Shown: positions 15,829 to 26,249, counted from the first letter of the stretch. The stretch: 64,000 nucleotides of DNA from Actinacidiphila cocklensis (GCF_907177275.1 NZ_CAJSLV010000081.1:1-64000); one strand, 5' to 3'. Made by a program: numbers and translations. The notes: generated by a model from the letters alone, not told the origin.

Positions 15829-16655
15829 CCCGCAAGGCGCTGCTGAGGGCGCTGGTGTACCTCTCGCTCCTGCTGGCCGGCGCGGTGGTGCTGCTGCCGC
15901 TGCTCGCGGTGTTCCTGACCTCGCTGAAGACGTCCGAGGAGATCGGCCAGGGCAGCGGTGCGCTGACGCTGCCGCACAACTGGCTGAACTACCACAACTA
16001 CGTGACGGCCTTCCGGGCCGGCAAGATGCTCAGAGCGTTCTGGAACACCGCGTTCATCCTGGTGTTCTCGATCGGTGGGACCGTGCTGATCGGGTCGATG
16101 GCGGCGTTCGCGATCGACCGCTTCACCTTCCGGCTGCGCCGGCTGGTGATCGCGCTGTTCCTGATCGGCTCGCTGGTGCCGAGCGTGACGACCCAGGTCG
16201 CGACCTTCAAGATCGTCGACAACTTCGGGATGTTCGACAGCCGCTGGGCGCCCATCGTGCTCTACATGGGCACCGACATCGTCTCGATCTACATCTTCCT
16301 GCAGTTCATCAGGGGCATCCCGATCTCGCTGGACGAGGCGGCCAGGATCGACGGGGCCAACACCTTCACCATCTACTGGCGGATCATCCTGCCGCTGCTC
16401 AAACCGGCCATCGCCACCGTGGTGATCATCAAGGGCATCACCGTCTACAACGACTTCTACATCCCCTTCCTCTACATGCCGTCGGAGAACCTGGGCACCA
16501 TCTCGACGTCGCTGTTCCGCTTCAAGGGTCCGTTCGGCGCCCACTGGGAGGACATCTCGGCGGGCGCGATCCTGGTGATGGTGCCGACGCTGGTGGTCTT
16601 CCTGTTCCTGCAGCGGTTCATCTACAACGGCTTCACCCGGGGTGCGACGAAGTAG
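15825..16655 (+). CDS. ABC sugar transporter permease (MalG-type)
   Basis: 276 residues, six membrane segments. The start is ALLRALVYLSLLLAGAVVLL, and it carries the MalG features PHNWLNYHNYVTAF and the EAA loop LDEAARIDGANTFTIYWRII, then LPLLKPAIAT. It pairs with the preceding permease, whose stop it overlaps by four bases (ATGA). Its 3' end overlaps the end of the opposing beta-mannosidase gene by 23 bases, so the two transcripts converge there. Confidence 0.92.
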   Translation: MTRKALLRALVYLSLLLAGAVVLLPLLAVFLTSLKTSEEIGQGSGALTLPHNWLNYHNYVTAFRAGKMLRAFWNTAFILVFSIGGTVLIGSMAAFAIDRFTFRLRRLVIALFLIGSLVPSVTTQVATFKIVDNFGMFDSRWAPIVLYMGTDIVSIYIFLQFIRGIPISLDEAARIDGANTFTIYWRIILPLLKPAIATVVIIKGITVYNDFYIPFLYMPSENLGTISTSLFRFKGPFGAHWEDISAGAILVMVPTLVVFLFLQRFIYNGFTRGATK

Positions 16656-19149
16656 CCCGCGGCCCGGTACCGGCCCCGCCGTCCCGCACGGCCGCGTTCA
16701 CGCAGGAGAGCGCGGCCGCTGCGGCGTCCGGCGAGGGCCGGTCCCAGCCGCTCACGGTGATCGTCACGCTCTCGCCCGGCAGCAGGGTGGTCAGGCCGCG
16801 GTCCGCGCCGGCCTCGGGGCCGAGCCGGTCGGCCTGCAGCAGCAGGTCGCGCAGCAGGGTGCGGGCGGTGACGGTCACCGCTGCCCTGCCGTCGGGGCGT
16901 ACGGCGACGTCGACGTCCCAACTGGGCTCGGGGTAGCCGAAGTCCTTGTCGCGCACCGGGAACCAGAAGGCGCGCTCGTCGCCGACCCGTACGGTCAGCA
17001 GCTCCTTGCCGCTGCCGGCCGCGGGCAGCACCTCGGCGGGCAGCGCGATCCGCGCGACGGTCCTGGGCGCCGCGGTGAACGGCAGCCGCACCTCGGCGAG
17101 TACGGCGCCGTCCACCGCGACCCGGCACAGGACCGCCGTGCCCGTCCAGTCCTGCGCGGTCTGGTTGACCAGCGCCGCGACGAGCCCTTCGGGGCGCGGT
17201 TGCACGGTGATCAGCCGGTCGGCGTAGAGGCGCTTCAGCTCGTGGTAGAGCGGCTTGGGGCGCTCGTCACCGTCGATGGCGGCCCAGGAGGTCACCGGCC
17301 AGCAGTCGTTGAGCTGCCAGACGACGGTGCCGGCGCAGACCGGCCAGTGCGATCGCCAGTGCTCGATACCGGTGGCGATCGCCCGCACCTGGTTGACCTG
17401 GGTCAGGTAGTGCCAGGTGTCGAAGTCGGCGGGGACGGGGAAGTGGTGGGCCAGGCCGCGGGCGAGCTTGCCGTTGCCGTCACCGGCCTTCTGGTGGTGC
17501 AGCATGCCGGGCGAGTCGGGCGTCAGCGGATCGTCGGACAGCGCGCGGCGGGCCGTGGCGTACGCGGGCGGCGCCTGCCAGCCGAACTCGGCGACGAAGC
17601 GCGGGACGTCGTCGAGGTAGGCGGTGTAGTCGACGCGGTTCCACACCTCCCAGGAGTGCGCGGTGCCGTGCCGCGGGTCGTTGGGGTGGTGGTCCCAGGA
17701 GCCCGACCAGGGGCTGCCGGCCCAGTAGGGGCGGGTGGGGTCGGTCTCGGCGACGATCCTGGCCAGCAGGCCGAGGTAGTAGCCCTCGCCCCACGAGTCG
17801 CCGGCCAGGGCCTCCTCCCACTCCCAGTCGCGGAAGCCCCACAGGTTCTCGTTGTTGCCGTTCCACAGCGCAAGGCTCGGGTGGGCGGCGAGCCTGCTGA
17901 CGTTCTCCCTGGCCTCGGCCTCGATCTCGGAGCGCAGCGGCTGCTCCTCGGGGTAGGCGGCGCAGGCGAACAGGAAGTCCTGCCACACCAGCAGGCCCAG
18001 CTCGTCGCAGGCGACGTAGAAGTCGTCGCTCTCGTAGATGCCGCCGCCCCACACCCGCACCAGGTCCACGCCGGCCGCCGCGGCCTGCTCCAGGCGCCGC
18101 CGGTAGCGGGCGGCGTCGATCCTGGTGGGCAGGGCGTCGTCGGGGATCCAGTTCACGCCGCGGGCGAAGACCGGGGTGCCGTTGACGACCAGGGTGAAGG
18201 CGGTGCCGTGCTCGTCGGGCGAGGTGTCCAGGGTGACGGTGCGGAAGCCGATGCGGCGCTGCCAGCGGTCCAGCTCGGCGGCGGGGCCGCGGGCCTGCGC
18301 GTCGAGGAGGGTGACCTCGCAGTCGTACAGCGGCTGCTCGCCGTAGCCGTGCGGCCACCACAGGTCGGGCGCGGCGATCTCGGCGACCGCGGCGGCCCGG
18401 TCGGCGCCGGCCGGCACGACGGTCTCGGTGACGGTCCCGCCGACCCGCAGCCGTACGGTCAGCGGCCGCTCCGCGCCTGCCGCGGTGCGTTCCAGTTCGA
18501 CACGGGCCTCGACCCGGCCGGTGCCGTCGGTGACGGTGACCAGCGGGGTGACCCGGGCCAGCCGGGCGGTGGACCAGTGTTCGAGGCGCACCGGCTTCCA
18601 TATCCCGGCGGTGACCAGGGTCGGCCCCCAGTCCCAGCCGAAGGAGCAGGCCATCTTGCGGATGAACTGGAACGGCTCGGGATAGGCGTTGGGCCGGTCT
18701 CCCACCAGCGACCTGACCCGCTCGGCCTCGGTGTAGGCCGAGGTGAAGGCCACGGTCAACGGCACGCCTGTGCCCGGGAGTTCGCCGGTGACGTCGAAGC
18801 GGTAGGAGCGGTGCATGTTGCGGGTGCGGCCGAGGACGCTGCCGCCGAGGGTGATCTCGGCGACGGTGTCGAGCCCGTCGAAGACGAGGTCGCTGCGCTC
18901 GTGGGTGGTGGCGTGCGGGGGCAGGACCGTCTCGTACGTCCAGTCGGTGCGGCCGACCCAGGCGGCGTCGAGCTCGTTGCGGTCCAGGAAGGGGTCGGCG
19001 AGCAGGCCCGCGGCCAGCAGGTCGGTGTGGACGCAGCCGGGGACGGCGGCGGTGACCTTCTCCCGGCCGTCCTCGCCCGTGCCGGCGCCCCTGAAGTCGC
19101 CCGGCAGGCGGAGGTTCCAGCCGTCGACCACCGGCGTGACGTCCTTCAT
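16633..19149 (-). CDS. Beta-mannosidase, glycoside hydrolase family 2
   Basis: 838 residues with the GH2 layout. An N-terminal sugar-binding jelly roll comes first (WVGRTDWTYETVLPPHA, LVFDGLDTVAEITLGGSVLG, MACSFGWDWGPTLVTAGIWK), then an immunoglobulin-like linker, then the TIM barrel. The acid/base is Glu434 in ALWNGNNENLWGF and the nucleophile Glu521 in FVAEFGWQAPP. RVWGGGIYESDDFYVACDEL is characteristic of beta-mannosidases. No signal peptide, so it probably cleaves imported manno-oligosaccharides in the cytoplasm. It is convergent with the permease operon but has operator-like motifs like those upstream of that operon, which suggests joint induction. Confidence 0.92.
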   Translation of the reverse strand: MKDVTPVVDGWNLRLPGDFRGAGTGEDGREKVTAAVPGCVHTDLLAAGLLADPFLDRNELDAAWVGRTDWTYETVLPPHATTHERSDLVFDGLDTVAEITLGGSVLGRTRNMHRSYRFDVTGELPGTGVPLTVAFTSAYTEAERVRSLVGDRPNAYPEPFQFIRKMACSFGWDWGPTLVTAGIWKPVRLEHWSTARLARVTPLVTVTDGTGRVEARVELERTAAGAERPLTVRLRVGGTVTETVVPAGADRAAAVAEIAAPDLWWPHGYGEQPLYDCEVTLLDAQARGPAAELDRWQRRIGFRTVTLDTSPDEHGTAFTLVVNGTPVFARGVNWIPDDALPTRIDAARYRRRLEQAAAAGVDLVRVWGGGIYESDDFYVACDELGLLVWQDFLFACAAYPEEQPLRSEIEAEARENVSRLAAHPSLALWNGNNENLWGFRDWEWEEALAGDSWGEGYYLGLLARIVAETDPTRPYWAGSPWSGSWDHHPNDPRHGTAHSWEVWNRVDYTAYLDDVPRFVAEFGWQAPPAYATARRALSDDPLTPDSPGMLHHQKAGDGNGKLARGLAHHFPVPADFDTWHYLTQVNQVRAIATGIEHWRSHWPVCAGTVVWQLNDCWPVTSWAAIDGDERPKPLYHELKRLYADRLITVQPRPEGLVAALVNQTAQDWTGTAVLCRVAVDGAVLAEVRLPFTAAPRTVARIALPAEVLPAAGSGKELLTVRVGDERAFWFPVRDKDFGYPEPSWDVDVAVRPDGRAAVTVTARTLLRDLLLQADRLGPEAGADRGLTTLLPGESVTITVSGWDRPSPDAAAAALSCVNAAVRDGGAGTGPRATSSHPG

Positions 19150-19213
19150 CGCTACTCCTTGCCTCTTGCCTACGGCGTCGGCTGGTTCCCTGGCCCTGGC
19201 CTGGCCGGGTCCA

Positions 19214-19290
19214 TTAAACGGTAAAGCACGGCAAGTGCAGATGGGAAGCGGGGGGTTGGGACGAAGAAGCCGTATTTACTTAACCGATAC
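19214..19290. promoter_or_regulatory. Operator-like sites upstream of the beta-mannosidase gene
   Basis: TTAAACGGTAAAG lies at 19214-19226, and on the minus strand TATCGGTTAAG with flanking GTAT/ATAC arms lies within 19272-19290. Both resemble the two sites before the binding-protein gene at 13.5 kb (shared core AACGGTTAAG with one or two changes). They stand 65-140 bases upstream of ATG 19149, the right place for an operator or promoter element. Confidence 0.5.
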
Positions 19291-19375
19291 AGATGCCGCT
19301 CGCGAGGGCGCGGGGCACGGGCCGGCCCCGGTGGGCGGCCCGGCGGGGAGCGCTGACCTGCGCGGCAGGGCGGCG

Positions 19376-19903
19376 TCAGGGGCGGTGGCGCAGGGAGAGG
19401 GCGACGCAGCCGGCGGTGGCGGCCAGGGCGAGGGCCGCGGGCAGGCGTGCCCAGGCGGTGTCGGCCACGGGCGCGGTGGACGCGGCGAAGACCACCGCGG
19501 CCGCCGCGGTGGCGGCCAGTGCGGGAGTGGCGCGGTCGACGCCCGCGGGAGCGGTCGCTCCCATCGTCCAGCCGTCGGTGAGCAGCAGGTAGGCGACCAG
19601 CAGGCCGGTGACGCAGGCGGCGAGCCAGACCGCCGGAGCGGTCAGCGCGGCCAGGACGACCGCGCCGGCCGCCAGCAGCGTGTTGCGCCGGTGCACCGCG
19701 ACCGCGGCCCACCGCATGGAGTTGAGCACCGGGCGCGCGTCGACCATCGGCGCGGCCCACCAGGCGGCGCCGGACGCGGCAAGGACGAATGCCCAGCCGG
19801 CGAGGGACCCGTCGAGGGCGCGGGGCGGGTTGCAGGCGGTGACGGCCAGGGCGACGCCGAGGATGCGGGCGGTCAGCCGGTGGGCGTCGAAGTCGCGGCT
19901 CAC
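19376..19903 (-). CDS. Conserved membrane protein of the MoxR-DUF58 operon
   Basis: 175 residues with about five hydrophobic segments (LGVALAVTACNPP, SLAGWAFVLAASGAAWWAAP, RNTLLAAGAVVLAALTAPAV, WLAACVTGLLVAYLLLTDGW, TPALAATAAAAVVFAASTAP). Nothing catalytic is recognisable. Streptomyces MoxR/DUF58 operons often end in such an integral membrane gene. The GTG start at 19903 overlaps the DUF58 stop by four bases, so it is the last gene of this unit. Confidence 0.7.
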   Translation of the reverse strand: MSRDFDAHRLTARILGVALAVTACNPPRALDGSLAGWAFVLAASGAAWWAAPMVDARPVLNSMRWAAVAVHRRNTLLAAGAVVLAALTAPAVWLAACVTGLLVAYLLLTDGWTMGATAPAGVDRATPALAATAAAAVVFAASTAPVADTAWARLPAALALAATAGCVALSLRHRP

Positions 19904-21224
19904 GGGCGTCCTCCGTGGATACGGGTGCGCAGCAGCGGCGCGAGGGCCAGGTCGAGGGTCTCGCCCGGCCGGTGGGCGATGAGGGCGATGCCGCGCTCGG
20001 TCAGCGCGAAGCGCATCGCGTCGCGGTCGGCCCGCCACAGCCGCAGGGCCAGCTCCGCGGTGCGGTCGCCGGGTTCGACCTCGGGGTCGCCGGTCGGGAT
20101 CTCCACCACGACCAGCGGGTTGGCCCGCGACCTGACCTGGTCGAGCACCTCCAGGATGCGCTGGTCGATGAGCGGCGTGAAGACGTAGACCAGCGCGCTC
20201 TGCGGCAGTGCGGGCGGCGGCAGCCTGTGCAGGCTGCTGGAGCGGTGGCCGAGGTCCTTGCGGACGTCGAGGACGCTCTCCACGATCCGGTAGAAGTAGC
20301 TCTGGCCGCTGCCGGGTTGCAGCCAGCGGGTGGTGCCGCCGACCGAGACCACGCCGATCCGGTCGTGGGTGCGCAGATACGCGCGGACCAGTCCTGCCGC
20401 GGCGCGGAAGGTCTCGTCGAGCGAGGACGTGCCGGTCGCCGGGTCGCGGACGTCGGCCAGCACGTCGAGCAGGACGACGGTGTCCGAGGCCCTCTCCGCG
20501 GCGAACTGGTGCAGCTGGAGTTCGCCGCGCCGGGTGGTCGCGGGCCAGTGGATGCGCCGCTGCCGGTCGCCGCGTACGTACGGGTGGATGCCGGTGACCT
20601 CGACGCCCTCGCCGCGCTGGGCGGAGGTGTGCTCGCCGAGCCGCTGCGGCAGCCGTACCGGGATCGGGGTGAGGCCGGTCGCGGTGGGGACCGGGAAGAC
20701 CGCGACCTCGCCGAGGTCCACGCGCAGGGTGCGGCGGGCGGCGCCGCCGGTGTCGTAGACGTCGAGGTCGACCGTGCCGACCGTCCAGCGGCCCCAGCGC
20801 TGGGCGGTGAAGGTCAGCCTGACGCGCGCTTCGGTGACGCTGAGGTCGTCCAGCCGCATGCCGGGGCCGAGGGTGAGGCCCGGGTCGAGGCGGCCGGCCG
20901 CGCCGTCGTGCGCGAGGGTGAGGGTGGCGGTGATCTGCTCGCCCTCGAAGCAGCGCCGCGGCTCGACGTCGACGGCGGCTGTGAGCCGCTGCGGCCGGCG
21001 GCCGGTGGGCAGCGCCAGTGCGAGCAGGGCCAGCGGGGCGGCGGCCGCGGCCAGCAGCCAGGCGTGGCCGGTGACCAGGGCGGCGGCCAACGCGACCGCG
21101 CCGACCGTGCCGTAGCGCAGGGTCCGCTCGCTCGCCCGCCAGCCGGGCGGCGGCGCGGGCGGCGGTTCGGTGGGCGCGGAGGTCGCACCGCCCAGTGCCC
21201 GGTCCAGGGCGGCGGGTCGTCCGG

Positions 21225-21228
<4 letters not shown>
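19900..21228 (-). CDS. DUF58 domain protein with two N-terminal membrane segments
   Basis: 442 residues. Two hydrophobic helices (residues about 38-75: YGTVGAVALAAALVTGHAWL, AAAAPLALLALALP) precede a beta-rich region. The DUF58 signature RGEGVEVTGIHPYVRGDRQR, then RIHWPATTRRGELQLHQFAA, opens a von Willebrand A-like fold (DTVVLLDVLADVRDP, RIGVVSVGGTTRWLQPGSGQ). DUF58 proteins work with MoxR AAA+ ATPases in assembling or activating partner complexes; the client here is unknown. Start and stop both overlap neighbours by four bases. Confidence 0.85.
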
Positions 21229-22232
<1,004 letters not shown>

Positions 22233-22285
22233 TGCTGGTCCTCACTGTGCCTGGTGGTGGTACGGACGCACGCCGGTCGCGGGGT

Positions 22286-22801
22286 TCACAGCGCCTCCAG
22301 CCGGTCGAGCAGGGCGCGCAGCACCCGCTCCGGCTCGTCCGGGCGGTGCGCCGGCCGGCGTTCCGGGTCGATCCAGGGCCACAGGTCGGCACCGACGAGT
22401 GCCTCGGCCCGCTCGGGCCTGCGGTAGAGGTCGACACCGTGCCGCTCGGCGAGCCGGGCCGCGAAGAGGCGCTGCAGCTGGGGCCTGAGCGTGGCGTTGA
22501 AGTGCACGTCGCTGCGGTCGCCGACCGACTTGTCGACGACGCGCTGCCATTCGCCGAGCGCGGGTGCCCGGCTGCCGAGCAGCCGCACCGAGCGGCGGAA
22601 GCCGCTGTCCTGGGCGCCGGAGCCGCTGACGTAGCGGGCGATGGCGAGGCCCGCGACGGTGCACACGGCCAGCCCGGTGGCCGCGCCGGGCAGTCCCTCC
22701 GCGAGTCCGAGCACGACGACACAGACGGCGCCGACGGCGGCGAGCAGGGTCAGCGAGTGGCGTACGGAGCCGGGGGCGCCGGGCTCGGGGCGTTCGATCA
22801 C
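22286..22801 (-). CDS. Hypothetical membrane-anchored protein of the MoxR operon
   Basis: 171 residues. Two hydrophobic segments near the N-terminus (LLAAVGAVCVVVLGLAEGLP, ATGLAVCTVAGLAIARYV) anchor a soluble C-terminal part with DSGFRRSVRLLGSRAPALGE, WQRVVDKSVGDRSDVHFNAT and LRPQLQRLFAARLAERHGVD. Charged and basic, with no known catalytic motif. Actinobacterial MoxR operons regularly carry a protein of this type between DUF4129 and MoxR. The GTG start overlaps the upstream stop by four bases. Confidence 0.75.
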   Translation of the reverse strand: MIERPEPGAPGSVRHSLTLLAAVGAVCVVVLGLAEGLPGAATGLAVCTVAGLAIARYVSGSGAQDSGFRRSVRLLGSRAPALGEWQRVVDKSVGDRSDVHFNATLRPQLQRLFAARLAERHGVDLYRRPERAEALVGADLWPWIDPERRPAHRPDEPERVLRALLDRLEAL

Positions 22802-23874
22802 CGGTGGGCTCCCGCCCTCGGTTGCGGACCCCCGGTGCCGCCGGCGGGCGGGGTGTCGGACGGGGGCTGCGGGTCGTCGGCCGCGGGCTGCGGGTCGTCG
22901 GCCGCGGCGGCGCGTTCCGCGAGCTGCGCCGCGATGGCGTCGAGCGCGGCGGCGGCCCGGTCGCGGTGGGTGCCGTCCATGGGATGCGTGGAGTAGCGGG
23001 CCTCGCGGAACAGCGCCGTCAGGTCGGTGGCGTGCGGGCCGGTCAGCAGGCCGCTGCCGGCGGCGCGGGCCAGCAGGTCCTGCGGGCTGTCGGAGGCCCT
23101 GCGGGCGATCCCGGAGTGGGCCAGCGAGGTCTCCATGGCCGCGTAGCAGGCGATGACGGCGGCCCGGGCGTCGGTGCCGTCGAGCAACGCGCGCCGCCCG
23201 GAGTCGACGGCGTCGGCGAGCACGTCCTGCTCGGCAGGGCGGTAGGTGCCTGCCGGCGGGGGCACCTCGGTGCGCCGGAGCTGGCGCCACAGCCGGTATC
23301 CGGCGACGAGCAGCGCGAGGACCAGCACCGCGATCCCGGCCACGACCAGGAGGTGCGGCAGGGTGATCGAGGGGACGTGGCCGGCCCCGCTGCCCGGGTG
23401 TGGTGTGAACGGTGGCAGGGTGCGGTGCGGGAAGTCGTCGTCGCCGGTCTGCTCGGGGGCCGGGCTGCCGCCGCCGGAAGGGAAGTCGTGCATGCTGAGC
23501 AGCAGCACCGGCACCACCACGGCCGCGGCGATCAGGGTCACCCGGACCGCGTCGGCGAGCCGCTGCTCGAAGGACGGCAGGTTCTGGTCGTAGCCCAGCC
23601 GGGAACGGTAGTGGCTGCTGAGCAGCACTCCCGCGGCCAGGCAGCCGAGGGCGATCAGGATGACGACCGCGGAGTTGTCCAGCGGCCCGCCGCTCCTGGC
23701 CGTCAGCGAGCGGCCCGGGCGCAGCAGCACCGCGCCGAGCGCGGTACCGGCGACGGCGACGACGGCCAGTGCGGCACCGGCCGCTCCCGGCCGGCCCCGT
23801 CCTCCCGCTGCCGGCCGGTCCTGGTGGTGCTCGCCGGCTTGTCGCGTCCCGGTTGTGGCGTCGTGCTCGTCCAC
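22798..23874 (-). CDS. DUF4129 domain membrane protein
   Basis: 358 residues with about four membrane segments (GAALAVVAVAGTALGAVLL, SAVVILIALGCLAAGVLL, TLIAAAVVVPVLLLSMH, HLLVVAGIAVLVLALLVAGY). A cytosolic C-terminal DUF4129 region follows: AVDSGRRALLDGTDARAAVI, then ACYAAMETSLAHSGIARRAS, SPQDLLARAAGSGLL and LFREARYSTHPM. The tail contains a tandem AADDPQP repeat. GTG 23874 has a strong GGAGGGGAGG site. This is the first gene of the five-gene operon ending at 19376. DUF4129 proteins usually accompany MoxR, DUF58 and transglutaminase-like genes; no transglutaminase is present here. Confidence 0.82.
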   Translation of the reverse strand: MDEHDATTGTRQAGEHHQDRPAAGGRGRPGAAGAALAVVAVAGTALGAVLLRPGRSLTARSGGPLDNSAVVILIALGCLAAGVLLSSHYRSRLGYDQNLPSFEQRLADAVRVTLIAAAVVVPVLLLSMHDFPSGGGSPAPEQTGDDDFPHRTLPPFTPHPGSGAGHVPSITLPHLLVVAGIAVLVLALLVAGYRLWRQLRRTEVPPPAGTYRPAEQDVLADAVDSGRRALLDGTDARAAVIACYAAMETSLAHSGIARRASDSPQDLLARAAGSGLLTGPHATDLTALFREARYSTHPMDGTHRDRAAAALDAIAAQLAERAAAADDPQPAADDPQPPSDTPPAGGTGGPQPRAGAHR

Positions 23875-24219
23875 CGCCGCCTCCCCTCCTGGCGGTCGGC
23901 AGCTTCGCACACGGGTCCGCCGCCGGCTGCGGCGGCCCCTGGTAGCGGACGTTCCGCTTCGCCCGGCGGGCGCGCGGGCCGCAGGAGGCGGTCTCGCCGG
24001 CGCTGTCGGCGAGGATGACCACGACCGCGTTCAGGCCGCCGGCCTGCGCGGTCGGCACGCCGGTGAGAGGTCGTCCAGCGCGTCGCCCTGGCCCTCGGGC
24101 GGACGGGACCTTGCGGACCCGCCCAAGGGCCGCCGCCCCTCACGGCGCGACCCGCGGCGGGCGCCCGCAGCACCCGGTGAGCCGTACGGGTGAGGGCCGG
24201 CGGGCGGTCCCGGGCGGCT

Positions 24220-24254
24220 GTGCCGCCCCTCGCACAAGCTGCGAGGGGCGGCAC
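24220..24254. terminator. Perfect 15-bp stem hairpin in a divergent intergenic region
   Basis: GTGCCGCCCCTCGCA (24220-24234) pairs perfectly with its complement at 24240-24254 around a five-base loop. It lies between the divergent DUF4129 and baeRF3 genes, where a terminator is not expected, and is followed by AT-rich ATTGATATATCC. It may end a lost gene, shield the baeRF3 promoter from read-through, or act in RNA. The rest of 23875-24335 shows no supported gene; a minus-strand frame (24058-23886) contains a stretch of mixed composition but no homology that I recognise. Confidence 0.5.
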
Positions 24255-24335
24255 ATTGATATATCCATGAAGAGACAAAGGGACGACCCGGGGGACGTCA
24301 CCGGCACACGATGCCGCCGCCGAAAGGGCAATGCC

Positions 24336-25433
24336 ATGCATGCGCCGATCAGCCCCGCCATCCTCGCCGACCTGCGCCGGCCGCGGCCCTACCCCGCCGT
24401 GTCGGTGCTGCTGCCGACCCACCGCCGCGAACCGGACAACGCGCAGGACGCGGTACGGCTGCGCAATCTACTGGAAGAGGCCAAGGACGCGGTGCACAAC
24501 GACCCCGAGGTGTCCCGGGCGGACCGGATCGACGTGATCGGCCAGCTCGACCAGGCGCTCGGCGAGGTGGACCTGGTGCACGCGGAGGACGGCCTGGCGA
24601 TCTTCGCCGCGCCCGGCGAGCACCAGGTGTGGACGCTGGCCAGGACCGTCCCGGCCCGGGTGCTGCTGGCGCAGACGTTCCTGACCCGCAACCTGGTGGC
24701 CGCGCACGTCGCCAACCAGCCGTTCTGGGTGCTGGCGCTGTCCGCGGACGTCGCGACGATGTGGAGCGGGACGAAGGGACGGGCTCCCGAGCAGTTCACC
24801 GGGACCTTCCCGGTGCGGCGGGTGCCGGAGGACTTCGACCCGGAGCGGGAGGAGCGGATCGGCGACACGCCGAGCACCTTCAACGACGAGCGGACCCGGC
24901 AGTTCCTGCGCGAGGTGACCGAGAGCGCCGGTGTGGTCGTCGCGGCCGACCCGCGGCCGATGTACGTGGTCGGCGAGTCGGAGGCGCTGGCCGCGCTGGA
25001 CGACGCGGGCAAGCTGGTGAAGGAGGCCGCCGGGCTGATCACCCAGGGCGGGCTGGCCGAGGGGCCGGCGGAGGCCCTGCGCCAGGCGCTCGCCACCGCC
25101 GCGGGCACGCGGGCGCAGGAGGAGGTCGCGGGCGTGCTGTCGGAGCTGGACGACGCGCGCAGCCGCAAGGCCTTCGCCGGCGGCGTGGACGAGGTGTGGC
25201 AGTCGGTCGCGGAGGCGCGGGTGGCGCTGGTCGCGATCGAGGACGGCTACCGCACGACGGTGCGGGACGACGGCGACCACCTCGTCCCGGCGGCCTCGGG
25301 CGACCGGGGCGCGCGGGACGACATCGTCGACGAGATCGCCGAGCAGGCGCTCGACACGGGGGCGAGGGTGCGGTTCGTCCCCGACGGCGAACTGGCCGAT
25401 GTCGGGCACGTCGCGGCGGTGCTGCGCTACTGA
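24336..25433 (+). CDS. baeRF3-type bacterial release-factor-like protein
   Basis: 365 residues resembling the bacterial archaeo-eukaryotic release-factor families (baeRF3). The N-terminal domain has YPAVSVLLPTHRREPDNAQD, and the middle region has LAIFAAPGEHQVWTLARTVP and QPFWVLALSADVATMWSGTK. The RNase-E-like C-terminal half has VVVAADPRPMYVVGESEALA and VDEVWQSVAEARVALVAIED. These proteins are thought to act on stalled or hibernating ribosomes; no direct role is known here. ATG 24336 follows AAAGGG. It is convergent with the hemerythrin gene. Confidence 0.72.
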   Translation: MHAPISPAILADLRRPRPYPAVSVLLPTHRREPDNAQDAVRLRNLLEEAKDAVHNDPEVSRADRIDVIGQLDQALGEVDLVHAEDGLAIFAAPGEHQVWTLARTVPARVLLAQTFLTRNLVAAHVANQPFWVLALSADVATMWSGTKGRAPEQFTGTFPVRRVPEDFDPEREERIGDTPSTFNDERTRQFLREVTESAGVVVAADPRPMYVVGESEALAALDDAGKLVKEAAGLITQGGLAEGPAEALRQALATAAGTRAQEEVAGVLSELDDARSRKAFAGGVDEVWQSVAEARVALVAIEDGYRTTVRDDGDHLVPAASGDRGARDDIVDEIAEQALDTGARVRFVPDGELADVGHVAAVLRY

Positions 25434-25464
25434 GCCGCCCGTCGGGCGCGGGCCACGGCCCCGC

Positions 25465-26088
25465 TCAGACCTGCCAGAGCTGCTTCTTGCGGTAGGAGCG
25501 CTGCCACAGGAGCTTGTTGACCGCGCGGACCGGGGGAGGGAACGCGGACAGGAATTCGCGCTGCTCCTGGGCGGTGGTGCCGTCGGCGACCCACGGGACG
25601 TAGACGGCGACGCCCTTGACGCCGAGGTTCCTGGCGTTGGCGAGACCGAACTTCCGCCACTCGGCAGGCGTCAGCACGTCCTGGATCAGCGGCAGCGCAC
25701 GGTCCTCCTCGTGCGCGAAGTGGTGGTCCATCACCAGGTAGAGGTCCTCGATCCTGGCCGGGAGGTCGTCGGCGCCGGCCCTGAGCGCGGTGTCGACCTC
25801 GGCGATCCGCGGGCCGAGTTCCGCGTGCTCGGCCTCCATGGCCTCCATCAGCCGCTGGTCTTCCGGGCGGTCCTCGATCCTGGCCTCGACCTGGGGCCAC
25901 AGGGCCGCGTCCTCGACGGAGTGGTGGTTGTCGAGTTGGAGGCTGAAGTTCTCCCAGCCGGCCAGGACCTGCGGCGTGCCGGCCCGGCCCGCCTCCACGG
26001 CGGCGGCCAGCCGCCGCAGGTCGCGCCGGAAGGCGCGGTGGGTCGCGTACATGATGGTGAAATCGATGTCCTGCTGCGTGTCGGCCAC
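25465..26088 (-). CDS. Hemerythrin HHE domain protein
   Basis: 207 residues. The four-helix hemerythrin ligand pattern is present: His17 region (YATHRAFRRDLRRL), the HHSVEDAALWPQVEARIED motif, EAEHAELGPRI, and MDHHFAHEEDRALPL. These His and Glu residues bind a di-iron centre that senses O2, NO or peroxide. The C-terminal part (about 145-207) is basic and unrelated to the fold. It is divergent from the ECF41 sigma gene, with a regulatory region between that contains a GATGTGACATC palindrome. A role in oxidative or nitrosative stress is inferred. Confidence 0.85.
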   Translation of the reverse strand: MADTQQDIDFTIMYATHRAFRRDLRRLAAAVEAGRAGTPQVLAGWENFSLQLDNHHSVEDAALWPQVEARIEDRPEDQRLMEAMEAEHAELGPRIAEVDTALRAGADDLPARIEDLYLVMDHHFAHEEDRALPLIQDVLTPAEWRKFGLANARNLGVKGVAVYVPWVADGTTAQEQREFLSAFPPPVRAVNKLLWQRSYRKKQLWQV

Positions 26089-26249
26089 GGCGGACTACTT
26101 CCTTCGGTACGTCGTTGGGGTCCTGCCGTCCCGGGCGGGGCGGCAGGGGGCGTGGCCATGGACCGGCGGCTCCCCTCCAGCACCCGTTTCCGGGCTGCCG
26201 CCGGGCCGTCGGCCACGCCCCATGCATCACAGAGTCCCCGCGCCGCCAC

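Noticed and set aside
16642-19224. An 860-codon plus-strand frame opposite the beta-mannosidase
   Set aside because: No recognisable domain, and both catalytic GH2 motifs lie on the minus strand.
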